Shown here in pieces: positions 1-8,122 of a stretch of DNA of 16,140 nucleotides. The stretch is from JBEATZ01 sp041178545. GTDB lineage: Bacteria; Planctomycetota; UBA1135; UBA2386. The notes below the pieces were generated by a model. The model made no database searches. It had not been told where the DNA came from and saw only the letters and a list, made by a program, of their open reading frames with translations. Position 1 is the first letter of the stretch, and every line of letters starts with the position of its first letter. Where the stretch lies: assembly GCA_041178545.1 (NCBI GenBank), contig JBEGVB010000168.1:1-16140 (forward strand), read 5' to 3'. The translations under genes were made by a program, and so were the position numbers.

Positions 1-830
1 GACTGCAGCAGCAGCTTGCCGAAGGTGCCGGGGTGGCGCCACGCACAGTGGAGGCTCGCGACCGCACCGAAGCTGGCACCCAGCAGGGCGCGCGCCGAGG
101 GCTGCCGGACCAGCGGCAGCGACTGTTCCAGCTGGGGCAGCAGCTCGCCCGCGAGGAAGTCCGCGTGGCGGTCGTCCGCCGCGTACTCGCGCATGCGGTC
201 TGGGGACTGCGTCATCACCGCGACCAGCGGCGGGACCTCCAGCCGGTGGACGAGGTTGTCGAGCACGTTCTTGAAGTTGGCGAACGTGAGGTAGTCGAAC
301 CCGTCGTGCACCACGAGCAACGCGTAGCGACGTGTCGGCCGGAAGCGCGCGGGCAGGTAGACCTTCACCTGCCGGGTCCCGCCGAACACCTTGCTCTCCA
401 CCGTGCGGTCCTCGACGGTTCCCTTGCGTGCGTCGGGGTCCTCGAGGCACCAGTCCGGGGGCTGGTAACCCTCGCCGTAGACCACCGAGTTGGCGCCGAA
501 GGGGTCGCGCGCCGCATGGGTGTTGAGCGGGTCGCGCACGATCGACCAACGTCCGTGGTGGCTGACCGCGAGCTTGTACTCCATGCGGCTGCGCTGGGGC
601 AGGTCGACCTGGAGCACCCAGAGGTCCGAGCGCCAGACCCTGCGGAACGGCAGCGAGCCGGGCAGGCCGTGGATCCAGTGCTGCAGGCACACCTCCTGCG
701 CGTCGCCGCGGAACAGGAAGGTCACCGTGCGGCCGTCCACCCACGGGAACACGTGGTTGGCAACCAGCGCGTCCACGGCACCGTGCCCGCCGCGTGCAGC
801 ATTCTCGATGGCCTGGACCGCGGCACTCAC
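1..830 (-). CDS. Esterase of the enterochelin-esterase/esterase D type with N-terminal CBM48-like domain (3' end cut off)
   Basis: The gene reads leftward from a GTG at 830-828 and stays open to the window edge, giving 276 codons without a stop. Residues about 25-130 look like a CBM48/isoamylase-N or Fes N-terminal beta-sandwich: they include VTFLFRGDA, MEYKLAV, then DPLNTH and DPFGANS. From about residue 145 an alpha/beta hydrolase follows, with KVYLPARF, LLVVHDGFDY and the nucleophile elbow GASFGA, where Ser253 is the predicted nucleophile. The catalytic Asp and His would lie beyond the edge. Relatives hydrolyse siderophore, feruloyl or sugar esters, or act near glycogen metabolism. The start overlaps the stop of the upstream S51 gene (GTGA), with a GGGGG tract a few bases upstream, so the two are probably translationally coupled. 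No signal peptide is visible, which suggests a cytoplasmic enzyme. The substrate cannot be read from sequence; the glycogen synthase 9 kb away makes an alpha-glucan or glucan ester a guess. Fes-like siderophore hydrolysis is the main alternative. Confidence 0.87.
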   Translation of the reverse strand, partial: MSAAVQAIENAARGGHGAVDALVANHVFPWVDGRTVTFLFRGDAQEVCLQHWIHGLPGSLPFRRVWRSDLWVLQVDLPQRSRMEYKLAVSHHGRWSIVRDPLNTHAARDPFGANSVVYGEGYQPPDWCLEDPDARKGTVEDRTVESKVFGGTRQVKVYLPARFRPTRRYALLVVHDGFDYLTFANFKNVLDNLVHRLEVPPLVAVMTQSPDRMREYAADDRHADFLAGELLPQLEQSLPLVRQPSARALLGASFGAVASLHCAWRHPGTFGKLLLQ

Positions 831-1777
831 GTGGCGGCCCCCACGAGTTGGCCGTCCACCCTGAGGACGCTGGTGGCAACGGGAGCGGACCAGCGGGTGC
901 CGTCCCAGTCCATGCGGGTGCCGGCATCGAGCGCGGCACAACGGTCCGGCGCGAAGCGTCGCGCCAACAATGCGATCCTGCGGCTGTCGCCCAGCTGCAA
1001 GCGCCGGGATGCGTGCGGCAGCGCGACGAGTCCTTGCACCAGGGCGAGTCCGCGCTCCATCACCTCGGGGTCCGCGGCACCCTGGGGCGGGTCGTCGTGG
1101 AAGAGGACGATGCGCTCGCTCGCCACCATCGCCCCGGCAGACCAGGCGACGAACGGTTGCTGGGCGACCAGGGTGTCGAACCCGAAGAGGCGCAGCCGGT
1201 GCAGCAGGACGCCCACATGGCCGCCGGCGATGCAGGTGCAGGGGGCCTCGGCGACGAGACGGGCCAGCTCGGCCCGGTGCCGCACGACGGACTCGCGCTC
1301 GGCCGGGCGGATCCTCGCCTCGAACGCCGCATGGAGGTCCGCCACCTGCTCCTCGTGCTGGCGGTCCAGGGCCTGGAGCATGGCCACCGCGCCGTCGCGC
1401 GCCGGGTCGAGCAGCTCCTCGTCCCCGCCCCGCCGCAGGAGCTCGAGGGCGGCAGAGACCAGCCCACCGAGCCGCAGCCGGTAGATCTCCTGCGCGCGCC
1501 GGAGGGTGTCATGGCGCTCACGCATGGCCCCCAGCAGTTCCGGGTCCTCGGTGAAGATGGTCTCGACCCGGGACCAGACGGCCAGGTTGACGGATGGCAT
1601 CCCGAGGTGGTCCCGGAGTTCCTGGTCCTCGGCCTCACGCTCTTCCCAACCCGCCGTGACGAGGGCGATTCGACCACCCGGGGCCGGTCCGACCAGCGCC
1701 TCCACGGCAGGGCGCACCATGGGCACGTGCCGCTGGGGGCCGAGGAGGATCGCGCGGGTGGGCATCCGCGGGATCAT
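827..1777 (-). CDS. Peptidase S51 / cyanophycinase-like (type 1 glutamine amidotransferase-like fold) protein
   Basis: This 316-residue protein starts with a Rossmann-like strand (AILLGPQRH). A largely helical, Arg/Glu-rich segment follows at about 75-175. Then come CIAGGHVG (182-189) and the nucleophile elbow AWSAGAM with Ser213. A typical S51 tail follows: GLALVQGLVALPHAS with His255, and CAALDAGTRM at 280-289. S51 enzymes (dipeptidase E, cyanophycinase) use a Ser-His-Glu set to cut Asp-containing or beta-Asp peptides. Ser and His are present, but the acidic site normally reading D-E-x-T is D-A-G-T here, so Asp284 may substitute. Cyanophycinases usually lack such a long central helical insertion. 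I chose ATG 1777; ATG 1765 is equally possible, and neither has a clear Shine-Dalgarno. It forms an operon with the downstream esterase through a GTGA overlap. With ATP-grasp ligases in the same window, a role cleaving the amide bonds they make is plausible but inferred. Confidence 0.82.
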   Translation of the reverse strand: MIPRMPTRAILLGPQRHVPMVRPAVEALVGPAPGGRIALVTAGWEEREAEDQELRDHLGMPSVNLAVWSRVETIFTEDPELLGAMRERHDTLRRAQEIYRLRLGGLVSAALELLRRGGDEELLDPARDGAVAMLQALDRQHEEQVADLHAAFEARIRPAERESVVRHRAELARLVAEAPCTCIAGGHVGVLLHRLRLFGFDTLVAQQPFVAWSAGAMVASERIVLFHDDPPQGAADPEVMERGLALVQGLVALPHASRRLQLGDSRRIALLARRFAPDRCAALDAGTRMDWDGTRWSAPVATSVLRVDGQLVGAAT

Positions 1778-1910
1778 GGCGACCGGACAGGCTCGATGCG
1801 AGGGCGCGCACGCGTCGGACCGGCTGGGGAGGATTGCTCCCGTGCGCCCGGTTCCCGGTGGGAGATGGGCACAGTTCCGTATGCAAACCGGACCCGGCTG
1901 GAGGTAGACC
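1778..1910. promoter_or_regulatory. Divergent intergenic region between the S51/esterase operon and the hemerythrin gene
   Basis: These 133 bases separate two divergent genes and should carry both promoters. I see no convincing -35/-10 pair on either strand. An imperfect nested inverted repeat is present: GGGAG at 1827-1831 and CTCCC at 1837-1841 around a 5-base loop, flanked by ACCGG (1819-1823) and CCGGT (1848-1852). This could be an operator or a 5'UTR hairpin, but repeats this short arise easily by chance at this GC content. Confidence 0.3.
1900..1904 (+). promoter_or_regulatory. Shine-Dalgarno GGAGG favouring a TTG start for the hemerythrin gene
   Basis: GGAGG lies 6 bases before TTG 1911 and 15 bases before the in-frame ATG 1920. 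The spacing favours TTG as the initiation codon; the difference is only three residues. Confidence 0.6.
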
Positions 1911-2474
1911 TTGCCAACCATGAACTTCACCTCCCCGGCGGGCACCGAGGCCTCGGCTGCGCACCCGCTCGACACGCTGGTGCAGGAACACCGCGCCATC
2001 CTCGAGGTGCTGGAGGCGGTGGAGAAGGAGTCGACCGCGTTCGCCGAAAACCGGCCACTCCGGATGGACGTCCTGCGCAACGCCATCGACCACTGTGACG
2101 ACTTCGAGGAGCGCCTGCACCACCGCAAGGAGGAGGCGTTGTTCCGGGCCCTGGAGGAAGCAGGGCTGGACCCCGTGGCAGGCCCGACGGCGGTGCTCCG
2201 TGCCGAGCACGCCAAGAACGCACGCTGGCGCGACCGGCTGCGCAAGGCGATGGAGGCCAACGACCGCCTGCGCATGCAGGCAGCCATCAGCGGGTTCATC
2301 GACGAGCAGCGGCAGCACATCCTCAAGGAGAACCAGATCGTGTTCCCCCTCGCGCGCAAGTTGCTGAGCGAGGACGCGTTCCGAGCCCTGCGCCAGGCGT
2401 TTGCGTTCGCAGACGCCGGTTATGCATCCGAACAGGGCACGAGCGGCCCGGCTGTCACCAGCCGCGCACTCTGA
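1911..2474 (+). CDS. Hemerythrin-like HHE-domain cation-binding protein
   Basis: This 187-residue helical protein carries the HHE pattern for a non-heme di-iron site. The ligands, numbered from TTG 1911, are His27 in QEHR, the HHRKEE segment with His70/His71 and Glu75, His100 in AEHA, and the HxxxE pair His136/Glu140 in QHILKE. A further His61 precedes the second helix and could complete a YtfE-like set. Such proteins bind O2, NO or iron and are used in oxygen sensing, oxygen storage or repair of nitrosative damage. No signal peptide or membrane segment is visible, so a cytoplasmic location is likely. The C-terminal 20 residues are low-complexity and probably disordered. It stands alone between two minus-strand operons, and nothing ties it to the ATP-grasp genes except position. 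It could protect oxygen-sensitive enzymes or sense redox state. The domain call is secure; the physiological role is open. Confidence 0.9.
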   Translation: MPTMNFTSPAGTEASAAHPLDTLVQEHRAILEVLEAVEKESTAFAENRPLRMDVLRNAIDHCDDFEERLHHRKEEALFRALEEAGLDPVAGPTAVLRAEHAKNARWRDRLRKAMEANDRLRMQAAISGFIDEQRQHILKENQIVFPLARKLLSEDAFRALRQAFAFADAGYASEQGTSGPAVTSRAL

Positions 2475-2482
2475 GCACACGC

Positions 2483-2515
2483 GTCGGGGTTTGGGCCCGA
2501 CCCGGTGCGTGCACC
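2483..2515. terminator. Candidate bidirectional terminator between convergent genes
   Basis: The 48-base gap between the stops of the hemerythrin gene and the RND gene holds two short GC-rich hairpins. One is GTCGGG (2483-2488) with CCCGAC (2496-2501) around a 7-base loop. The other is GGTG (2504-2507) with CACC (2512-2515) around a 4-base loop. Neither has a T-tract, so intrinsic termination would be weak. Position between convergent genes is the main support. Confidence 0.3.
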
Positions 2516-2522
2516 CGCAGGC

Positions 2523-5500
2523 TCACGGCTGCGCCCCGTGCGGGTCCCTTGACACGGTTGCCGCCGCCGCACCGCGCCCCACCATCATGCGCCACACGAC
2601 GGGCGTGAGCAGCAGGCTGAGGAAGAGGCTCATCATCTGCCCGCCGATGACGACCACCGAGATGGCGCGACGTTCCTCGGCACCGGGCCCCGCCCCGATC
2701 GCGAGCGGCAGCATGCCCAGCACGAAGGCAAGGGTGGTCATCAGGATCGGCCGCAACCGGTCCCTGCTGCCCACCAGCACGGCCTCGTCGGGATCCATGC
2801 CCTTCGCGTGGAGCTGGTTGGTGTGGTCGATCTGCAGGATCGAGTTCTTCTTCACCATGCCGAACAGCACGAGCACGCCGAGGGCCGAGTAGAGGTTGAG
2901 GGTCTCGCCGACTGCAAGCAGGCTGAGCAGGGCGAACGGTGCTGCGAGTGGAAGGCTCAGCAGGATGATGAACGGCAGCCGCAGGCTCTCGAACTGGGAG
3001 GCGAGGATCATGTACATGAAGAGCACGGACAGGGCGAACGCCGCCACGAACTCCCAGAAGGTCTTCTCCATCTCCCGCGCCTTGCCGGAGACCGCTGTCG
3101 TGTACTCGGGCGGCAGGCCCAGTTCGCCAGCCGCCTTGCGCAAGGCAGCCACGCAGTCCGCGAGCGCGTGACCGGGCGCGACGGAACCGCGGAGGGACGA
3201 CTGGCGCTGCCGGTCGAGCCTGTCGATGCGAGATGCACTCTTGGACTCCTTGAGTTGCACCACCGAGTCGAGCTGCACCGTCCCGCCGTCCTGCCGGGAG
3301 ACCAGCAACTGGGAGATGGACTCAGGGTCGATGCGGTCCGCCTCGCGGAGCCGCAGTTGCACGTCGTACTCTTCGTCCAGTTCCGGGTCCCGGTATCGGC
3401 CCACCTCCTGGTCCCCGCCGACCATGAGCCGCAGCGCCATGGCGATGTCCTGGGTGTCGACGCCCAGCTCGGCGGCCCGGAGGCGGTCGATGTGGGCCCT
3501 GAGTTCTGGCTTCGACAGGCGCAGGGTGTGGTCGAGGTCCGGCATCCCGCCCAACTGCTGGCTTCGTGCACGGAGTTGCCGCGAGTAGTCCTCGAGAACG
3601 GTGAGTTCGGGACCTCGGATGGCGAAGTCGATGTCGAAGTTGCCGCCGCCCAGGTTGAGGCTGCGCTGGTTTCGAACGGAACAACGGATGTCGGGGAACC
3701 GGCGCAGCTCCGAGCGAACTCGTTGCATCACGTCGCGCTGGGTGACGAGCCCGTCCCAGGCTCCGAGTGGTCGGCCATCGAGGGTGCACTCCACCAGCCT
3801 GCGCAGGGAGAACCGGCGGTCCTCGTAGGGCACCATCCGCACGAACAGCTGCCCCTGGTTCACGCCACCGATGAAGCCACCGCCGACCGTGGTGAGCACG
3901 TGGGCAACTCCTGGCACCGCCAGCACCAGTTGCTCCACCTCGGCCATCACCTTGTCCATGGCCTGGAGGCTCGCCCCGTCGGGCCCGACGATCCCGACCT
4001 CGAACTCACCCTCGTCCACGTCGGTGGGGATGAAGTCCTGGGAGAGGTGCTGGTACAGGGGCACGGCAGACGCGACCACCAGCAGGCTCACGACCATGGT
4101 GAGGATCCGGTGGCGCAGGAAGAACCCCAGCAACCTCACGTACACGCGCTCACTGAACCGTACCCGGGTCGGCATCGACGGTTGGGTGGCGCGTGCCGGG
4201 ACGAGGATCCGCGCACAGAGCGTTGGCGTGAGCGTGAAGGACACGAACATCGACACCAGGATCGCTGCGGCGGCCGTGATGCCGAACTGGTAGAGGAACC
4301 TGCCCGACACCGAGGAGAGGAAGCTCACCGGCACGAAGATCACCACCAGGCTGAGCGTCGTTGCCAGGACCGCCAGCCCGATCTCGTGCGTCGCACCGCG
4401 TGCGGCCTCGAAGGCGCTCACGCCCTTGTCGTGGGCCCAGCGGTGGATGTTCTCCAGCACGACGATTGCATCGTCGATGACGACACCCACCATCAACACC
4501 AACGCGAGCATCGTGATGCTGTTGAGGGTGAACGACAGTGCCCACATCAACGCAAAGGTCGTGATGACCGACGCAGGGATGGCAATGGCTGCGATGAAGG
4601 TGGCCCGCCAGCTGCGCAGGAACCAGAACACCACCAGCGAGGCGAGGATCGAACCCACCACCAGGTGGAACTCGATCTCGTACAGGGCGGCAAGGATGTA
4701 GCGCGACTGGTCCCGCACGACCTCGATGGCGAGGTCTGGCGGCAAGGCCGGCCGCAACTTGTCCAACGCCGCCTTCACGTCTTCGATGACCTGCACGGTG
4801 TTGGCACCGGACTGGCGGCGAACCTCCAGCAGGACGGTGGGCTTGCCGTCGAGCCGGGTGATCGTCCGCGGCTCGGCGGTGCCGTCCTCCGCCGTACCCA
4901 GGTCCCGGATGCGTATCGGGACACCAGCCCGAGTCTCGACCACCAGGTCGAGGAAATCCGCGGGCGACATGAACCGCCCCATCGTCCGCAGCGTCCGCTC
5001 GGTCGAGGGAGTGGTCACGTTGCCGCCCGGCAGGTCTGCGTTCTGGCGTACGAGGGCTTCCCGCACCTTGGTCACCGGAATGCCGAAGGCAGCCAGCCGA
5101 AAGGCATCGAGCCACACGCTCACGGCTCGCTGGTAGCCGCCGTCCAACCGAACCTCGCCGACACCGGATGCGCGCTCGAGGAACGGCTTGATGCGCTTGT
5201 CCACCAGTTCGGTGAGTTCCCGCAGCGGCCGAGTGCCGGAAACGGCAATCGACATCGCAGAGCCACTGTCGTTGTTGAACTTCGAGACCGAGGGCGCGAG
5301 TGCATCCCGCGGCAGGTCGCGGACGACCTGACCGACCCGGTCCCGCACGTCCTGCGCTGCGCTGTCGATGTCCCGGTCGAGCCGGAACGTGGCGATGACC
5401 ACCGAGCTGCCCGATGCCGAGATCGAGCTCAGCTCGACGATGCCGTCGACGGTGTTGACGGCCTCCTCCATCCTGCGGCTGATCGTGGCCTCCACCTCCT

Positions 5501-5672
5501 CGGGCGAGGCGCCGGGCAGGAGCGTGCGCACCGAGACCTGCGGCAGGTCGACTGCCGGGTAGCGGTCGACAGGGAGCTTGTGGAACCCGACCGCGCCGGC
5601 CACCACCAGGGCAGCCGTCAGCATCGTCGCGAAGATCGGTCGGGCGATGCAGATCTCGGCGAGTTTGCGCAA
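2523..5672 (-). CDS. RND-family efflux transporter, inner-membrane permease (AcrB/MexB-like)
   Basis: The 1049-residue product matches the usual RND permease length. It has an N-terminal membrane helix (IARPIF then ATMLTAALVVAGAVGF), a first periplasmic porter domain beginning PVDRYPAVDLPQV, and a helix bundle at about 335-490. A second large periplasmic domain follows at about 545-870, then a last helix bundle at 875-1030. The proton relay is visible: VVIDDAIVVLENI with Asp400/Asp401 in helix 4, and MVKKNS with Lys941/942 in helix 10. Chemistry is proton-driven export across the envelope in a tripartite pump. I chose TTG 5672 because CAGGAG lies 5 bases upstream and the product then begins with the family's normal short cytoplasmic N-terminus; the frame stays open upstream only by GC bias. 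The start is 2 bases after the stop of the membrane-fusion gene. No TolC-like outer-membrane gene is in the window. Substrate is unknown; linkage to ATP-grasp genes suggests their product. Confidence 0.95.
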   Translation of the reverse strand: MRKLAEICIARPIFATMLTAALVVAGAVGFHKLPVDRYPAVDLPQVSVRTLLPGASPEEVEATISRRMEEAVNTVDGIVELSSISASGSSVVIATFRLDRDIDSAAQDVRDRVGQVVRDLPRDALAPSVSKFNNDSGSAMSIAVSGTRPLRELTELVDKRIKPFLERASGVGEVRLDGGYQRAVSVWLDAFRLAAFGIPVTKVREALVRQNADLPGGNVTTPSTERTLRTMGRFMSPADFLDLVVETRAGVPIRIRDLGTAEDGTAEPRTITRLDGKPTVLLEVRRQSGANTVQVIEDVKAALDKLRPALPPDLAIEVVRDQSRYILAALYEIEFHLVVGSILASLVVFWFLRSWRATFIAAIAIPASVITTFALMWALSFTLNSITMLALVLMVGVVIDDAIVVLENIHRWAHDKGVSAFEAARGATHEIGLAVLATTLSLVVIFVPVSFLSSVSGRFLYQFGITAAAAILVSMFVSFTLTPTLCARILVPARATQPSMPTRVRFSERVYVRLLGFFLRHRILTMVVSLLVVASAVPLYQHLSQDFIPTDVDEGEFEVGIVGPDGASLQAMDKVMAEVEQLVLAVPGVAHVLTTVGGGFIGGVNQGQLFVRMVPYEDRRFSLRRLVECTLDGRPLGAWDGLVTQRDVMQRVRSELRRFPDIRCSVRNQRSLNLGGGNFDIDFAIRGPELTVLEDYSRQLRARSQQLGGMPDLDHTLRLSKPELRAHIDRLRAAELGVDTQDIAMALRLMVGGDQEVGRYRDPELDEEYDVQLRLREADRIDPESISQLLVSRQDGGTVQLDSVVQLKESKSASRIDRLDRQRQSSLRGSVAPGHALADCVAALRKAAGELGLPPEYTTAVSGKAREMEKTFWEFVAAFALSVLFMYMILASQFESLRLPFIILLSLPLAAPFALLSLLAVGETLNLYSALGVLVLFGMVKKNSILQIDHTNQLHAKGMDPDEAVLVGSRDRLRPILMTTLAFVLGMLPLAIGAGPGAEERRAISVVVIGGQMMSLFLSLLLTPVVWRMMVGRGAAAATVSRDPHGAQP

Positions 5673-5674
5673 GG

Positions 5675-6865
5675 CTACTCCTGGACCAGCACCGGGGCGC
5701 CGTGGGCAACGCCCTTGGGATCCGCCACGAGGAGGGCCCCGGGCTCGATCCCCGAGCACACCTCGACCTGGTCCTCGTGCACACGGCCCAGGGTCACCTG
5801 CACCCCCGAGGCACGGCCGTCCACCACCAGGAACACACGGTTGATGCCCGCGAAGGAGGCCACCGCCGTGCGCGGCACGAGGGTCACGGGCGCACTCTCC
5901 TGGATGCGGATGCGCGCTCGCGCGAAGCCGCCTGGCACGAGCTTGTCGTCCCCGTTGGGCACCGCGGCCTCGACCATCACCGTGCGGTTGTCCCGCGAGA
6001 TGGCAGGCAGCATCCTCGACACCGTGCCCTCGAAGGTGCCCTCTCCCTGTCCATCGACCTGGAAGGTGACTTTCTGGCCGATCCGTACGTCGCCTGCCAC
6101 CAAGTCGCTCACGTGCATGCGCAGCCGCAGCGAATCGGTCCGCAGCAGTGTGAGGACCTCCGTACCGGGCTCGAGGAACTGTCCTGCCGTCGCCTTGCGG
6201 GCTGCAACCCGCCCCTCGAACGGACTCCGCAGCACGCTGTCCTGGAGCCGCTTGCGGGCGACCTCCAACTCCACCTTCCTGCTGCGCCAGACGGCGATCC
6301 AGGTCTGCACGTCGTCGCGCGCCTTCTGCAGCCGGCTGCCCGCGACGTCCAACGCCAGGTTGGACGACTCGAGGTCGGAGCGGGGTCGCATCGACTGGTT
6401 CACCAGTTCCGCCATGCGATCGAGCTGCAGGCGGGCCTCCGCCAGCACCGCAGCCGCCTCGCGAACGATGGCGAACTCCTCCACGCCGGGGACTTCCTGC
6501 TGCGGGCCCTCGATGCCGAGTCGTGCACGGGCCTCGTCGAGAGCCGCCTCCGCACGCGCCAGTCCCAGCTCGAAGTCCCGGCTGTCGAGCTCTGCCAGCG
6601 TCATGCCTGGGTGCACCGGGTCGCCAACGTCCAGGTGCAGGGTGCCGAGCCTGCCGCCGACCTGGAAGCCGAGCCGCAGTTCGTCCTGGGCCTCGAGGAT
6701 GCCCTGGGCAGGGATCTCCAGCGGCATCGCCAAGGACACGGTGGGCACCAAGTGCACCTTGACCGGATCGGGAGCGGGCTTGTTCGCGGACCCTGCAGAA
6801 CCGCCCCGAGGACCGCACGCCGTCACGAGCAGCGACACCAGCACGAGCACGCGGAATGCCGTCAC
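5675..6865 (-). CDS. RND efflux periplasmic adaptor (membrane-fusion) lipoprotein
   Basis: This 396-residue protein begins with a short hydrophobic signal ending in the lipobox VTAC, so Cys17 is the predicted lipidation site. A barrel-sandwich (lipoyl) half follows: FQVGGRLGTLHLDVGDPV, then LAELDSRDFELGLARAEAAL. A long alpha-helical hairpin spans about 100-210. The second lipoyl half contains DSVLRSPFEGRVAARK and GQFLEPG. A beta-barrel domain and membrane-proximal domain run to the C-terminus (VPRTAVASFAG, NRVFLVVDG). This is the layout of HlyD/AcrA-type adaptors that link the RND permease to an outer-membrane channel. The start is GTG 6865, with GGGGAG 6 bases upstream, and it overlaps the stop of ATP-grasp A by GTGA. 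The permease follows after 2 bases. Coupling to both neighbours means it is made with the ligases as well as the pump. Confidence 0.95.
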   Translation of the reverse strand: MTAFRVLVLVSLLVTACGPRGGSAGSANKPAPDPVKVHLVPTVSLAMPLEIPAQGILEAQDELRLGFQVGGRLGTLHLDVGDPVHPGMTLAELDSRDFELGLARAEAALDEARARLGIEGPQQEVPGVEEFAIVREAAAVLAEARLQLDRMAELVNQSMRPRSDLESSNLALDVAGSRLQKARDDVQTWIAVWRSRKVELEVARKRLQDSVLRSPFEGRVAARKATAGQFLEPGTEVLTLLRTDSLRLRMHVSDLVAGDVRIGQKVTFQVDGQGEGTFEGTVSRMLPAISRDNRTVMVEAAVPNGDDKLVPGGFARARIRIQESAPVTLVPRTAVASFAGINRVFLVVDGRASGVQVTLGRVHEDQVEVCSGIEPGALLVADPKGVAHGAPVLVQE

Positions 6866-8088
6866 GGCTCGCTCCCCGCGACGATCCTGAGCTCGCGCGC
6901 AAACGCCTCCGACATCTCGCGTGTCCGTTGCAGGTCCTCGTGCCGGACCACGATCCACCCGTCGCCCACCACCACCTGGGAAGGGTCCCTGCGCGGCTGC
7001 CCGATCGGAGTCAGCTCGCAGTTTGCAACGTGGGGGCCGTAGCGCGCCATGAGGCCATCAAGGCCCTCGTATCGCACCACTCGGCCATGGCCCACGGCCC
7101 GCTTGAACACCATGGACGAGTTGTACTTCCTGGTCAGCGGTTGCCCCAGTCTGCCGTGACAAACAGCGGAAGCCCAGCCACGGAACAGGTCCATGTCGCA
7201 CGCGTAGTTCATCGCGTGCACGAGGCGCGCGCCCGCCGGCCGCCCGCCGATCTCGCCGAACACGGCTTCGCCATCTGCCTTGCGGTACCACTCCATGTGG
7301 GTGAACCCGGTCTCGAAGCCGAGCGCCGCCAACACCGCGCGCCCGAGCGCAACCCCGGGGCGGCTGAACTCCTGGTCCGGGTCCCGCAGCACGATGTTCT
7401 GCATCGAGATCCACGGGTTGTGGGCCAGCACCATGGGCTTGGGCAGGTACCACGCGACGTTGTGGTACAGGACCTCGCCACGGTGGCACACGGTGTCGAA
7501 GGTGAGTTCGTCACCGTCGATGTACTCCTCGACACTCAACTCTGCCACGTGGCGCGTGAGGCCGAGCGCGCGCTCGAACTCGCCCTTGTCGTTGCAGCGG
7601 TGCGTGTCCTTGCTCCCGGCGCCACTGATGGGCTTGACGATGGCGGGGTAGCCCACCTTCTCGACCCCTGCCCATGCCTCCTGGACGGTGGTTGCCCGCG
7701 CGTGGCGCGGCACGCGCAGGCCGGCGGCCTCGACGCGTTGCTTCATGACCTCCTTGTCGCGGAAGGGCACGGTCTGCTCGACGGTCATGCCGGGCACGCC
7801 GAAGGCCTCTCGCAGCCGGGCTGCGAGGATCATGTGCGGCTCCCACAGGCACTCGACGCGGTCGATGGACCGGCCCCGCATCCACTCGCGCACTTCGCGG
7901 ATCACCGCCTGCTCGTCGGTCCAGCTGCTGACCCGGAGGTGGTCGGTGAGCACCTCGCGCACCTCGGGGGGCAGGGCCGCAGCAGGCTGGTCGCCGATGC
8001 CGTGTACGCGCGCACCGACCGCGACGAGGCCGCGGACGAAGAGCGGCATCTCCGCAGGGAAGCCGGGGGACAGGAAGAGGACGTTCAC
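6862..8088 (-). CDS. ATP-grasp ligase A (carbamoyl-phosphate-synthase-like / amino-acid ligase type)
   Basis: This 408-residue protein opens with a Rossmann-like pre-ATP-grasp domain (NVLFLSPGFPAE). FRDKEVMKQ at 109-117 precedes the grasp domain. The ATP site is visible: Lys152 in IVKP, the glycine loop SGAGS at 155-159, the hinge EEY at 187-189 and GDE at 192-194. Metal and phosphate residues are HMEW with Glu266, and GEIGGRPAG with Glu279 and Arg283. The position often held by Asn in the last motif is Gly here, as in several amino-acid-ligase-like ATP-grasp families. The family activates a carboxylate as acyl phosphate and joins it to an amine or other nucleophile. A C-terminal domain of about 80 residues is shared with the two paralogues in this window. 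Start GTG 8088 has AAGGAG 6 bases upstream. It lies 34 bases after ligase B and overlaps the membrane-fusion gene. Substrates are unknown. Confidence 0.9.
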   Translation of the reverse strand: MNVLFLSPGFPAEMPLFVRGLVAVGARVHGIGDQPAAALPPEVREVLTDHLRVSSWTDEQAVIREVREWMRGRSIDRVECLWEPHMILAARLREAFGVPGMTVEQTVPFRDKEVMKQRVEAAGLRVPRHARATTVQEAWAGVEKVGYPAIVKPISGAGSKDTHRCNDKGEFERALGLTRHVAELSVEEYIDGDELTFDTVCHRGEVLYHNVAWYLPKPMVLAHNPWISMQNIVLRDPDQEFSRPGVALGRAVLAALGFETGFTHMEWYRKADGEAVFGEIGGRPAGARLVHAMNYACDMDLFRGWASAVCHGRLGQPLTRKYNSSMVFKRAVGHGRVVRYEGLDGLMARYGPHVANCELTPIGQPRRDPSQVVVGDGWIVVRHEDLQRTREMSEAFARELRIVAGSEP

Positions 8089-8094
8089 GGTTCG

Positions 8095-8100
8095 CTCCTT
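8095..8100 (-). promoter_or_regulatory. Strong Shine-Dalgarno AAGGAG for ATP-grasp A
   Basis: AAGGAG on the minus strand sits 6 bases before GTG 8088 and fixes that start. It is the strongest ribosome-binding site in this operon, whereas ligase B just upstream has no clear one. Confidence 0.7.
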
Positions 8101-8122
8101 GGCGGGTTGCTCGCGGCCTGGA

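Noticed and set aside
1..830. Siderophore export and hydrolysis locus (Fes-like esterase plus RND pump)
   Set aside because: Kept only as an alternative: no NRPS, NIS synthetase, TonB receptor or iron regulator is visible in the window.
33..2098. Overlapping plus-strand open frames across the esterase and S51 genes
   Set aside because: They contain no recognisable motifs and are antisense shadows of two genes that show clear catalytic elbows.
2808..6890. Very long open frame (about 1360 codons) antisense to the RND and adaptor genes
   Set aside because: Its translation is low-complexity and rich in His, Arg, Gln and Glu, with no recognisable domain. The opposite strand encodes two clear families. 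High GC removes stop codons from antisense frames.
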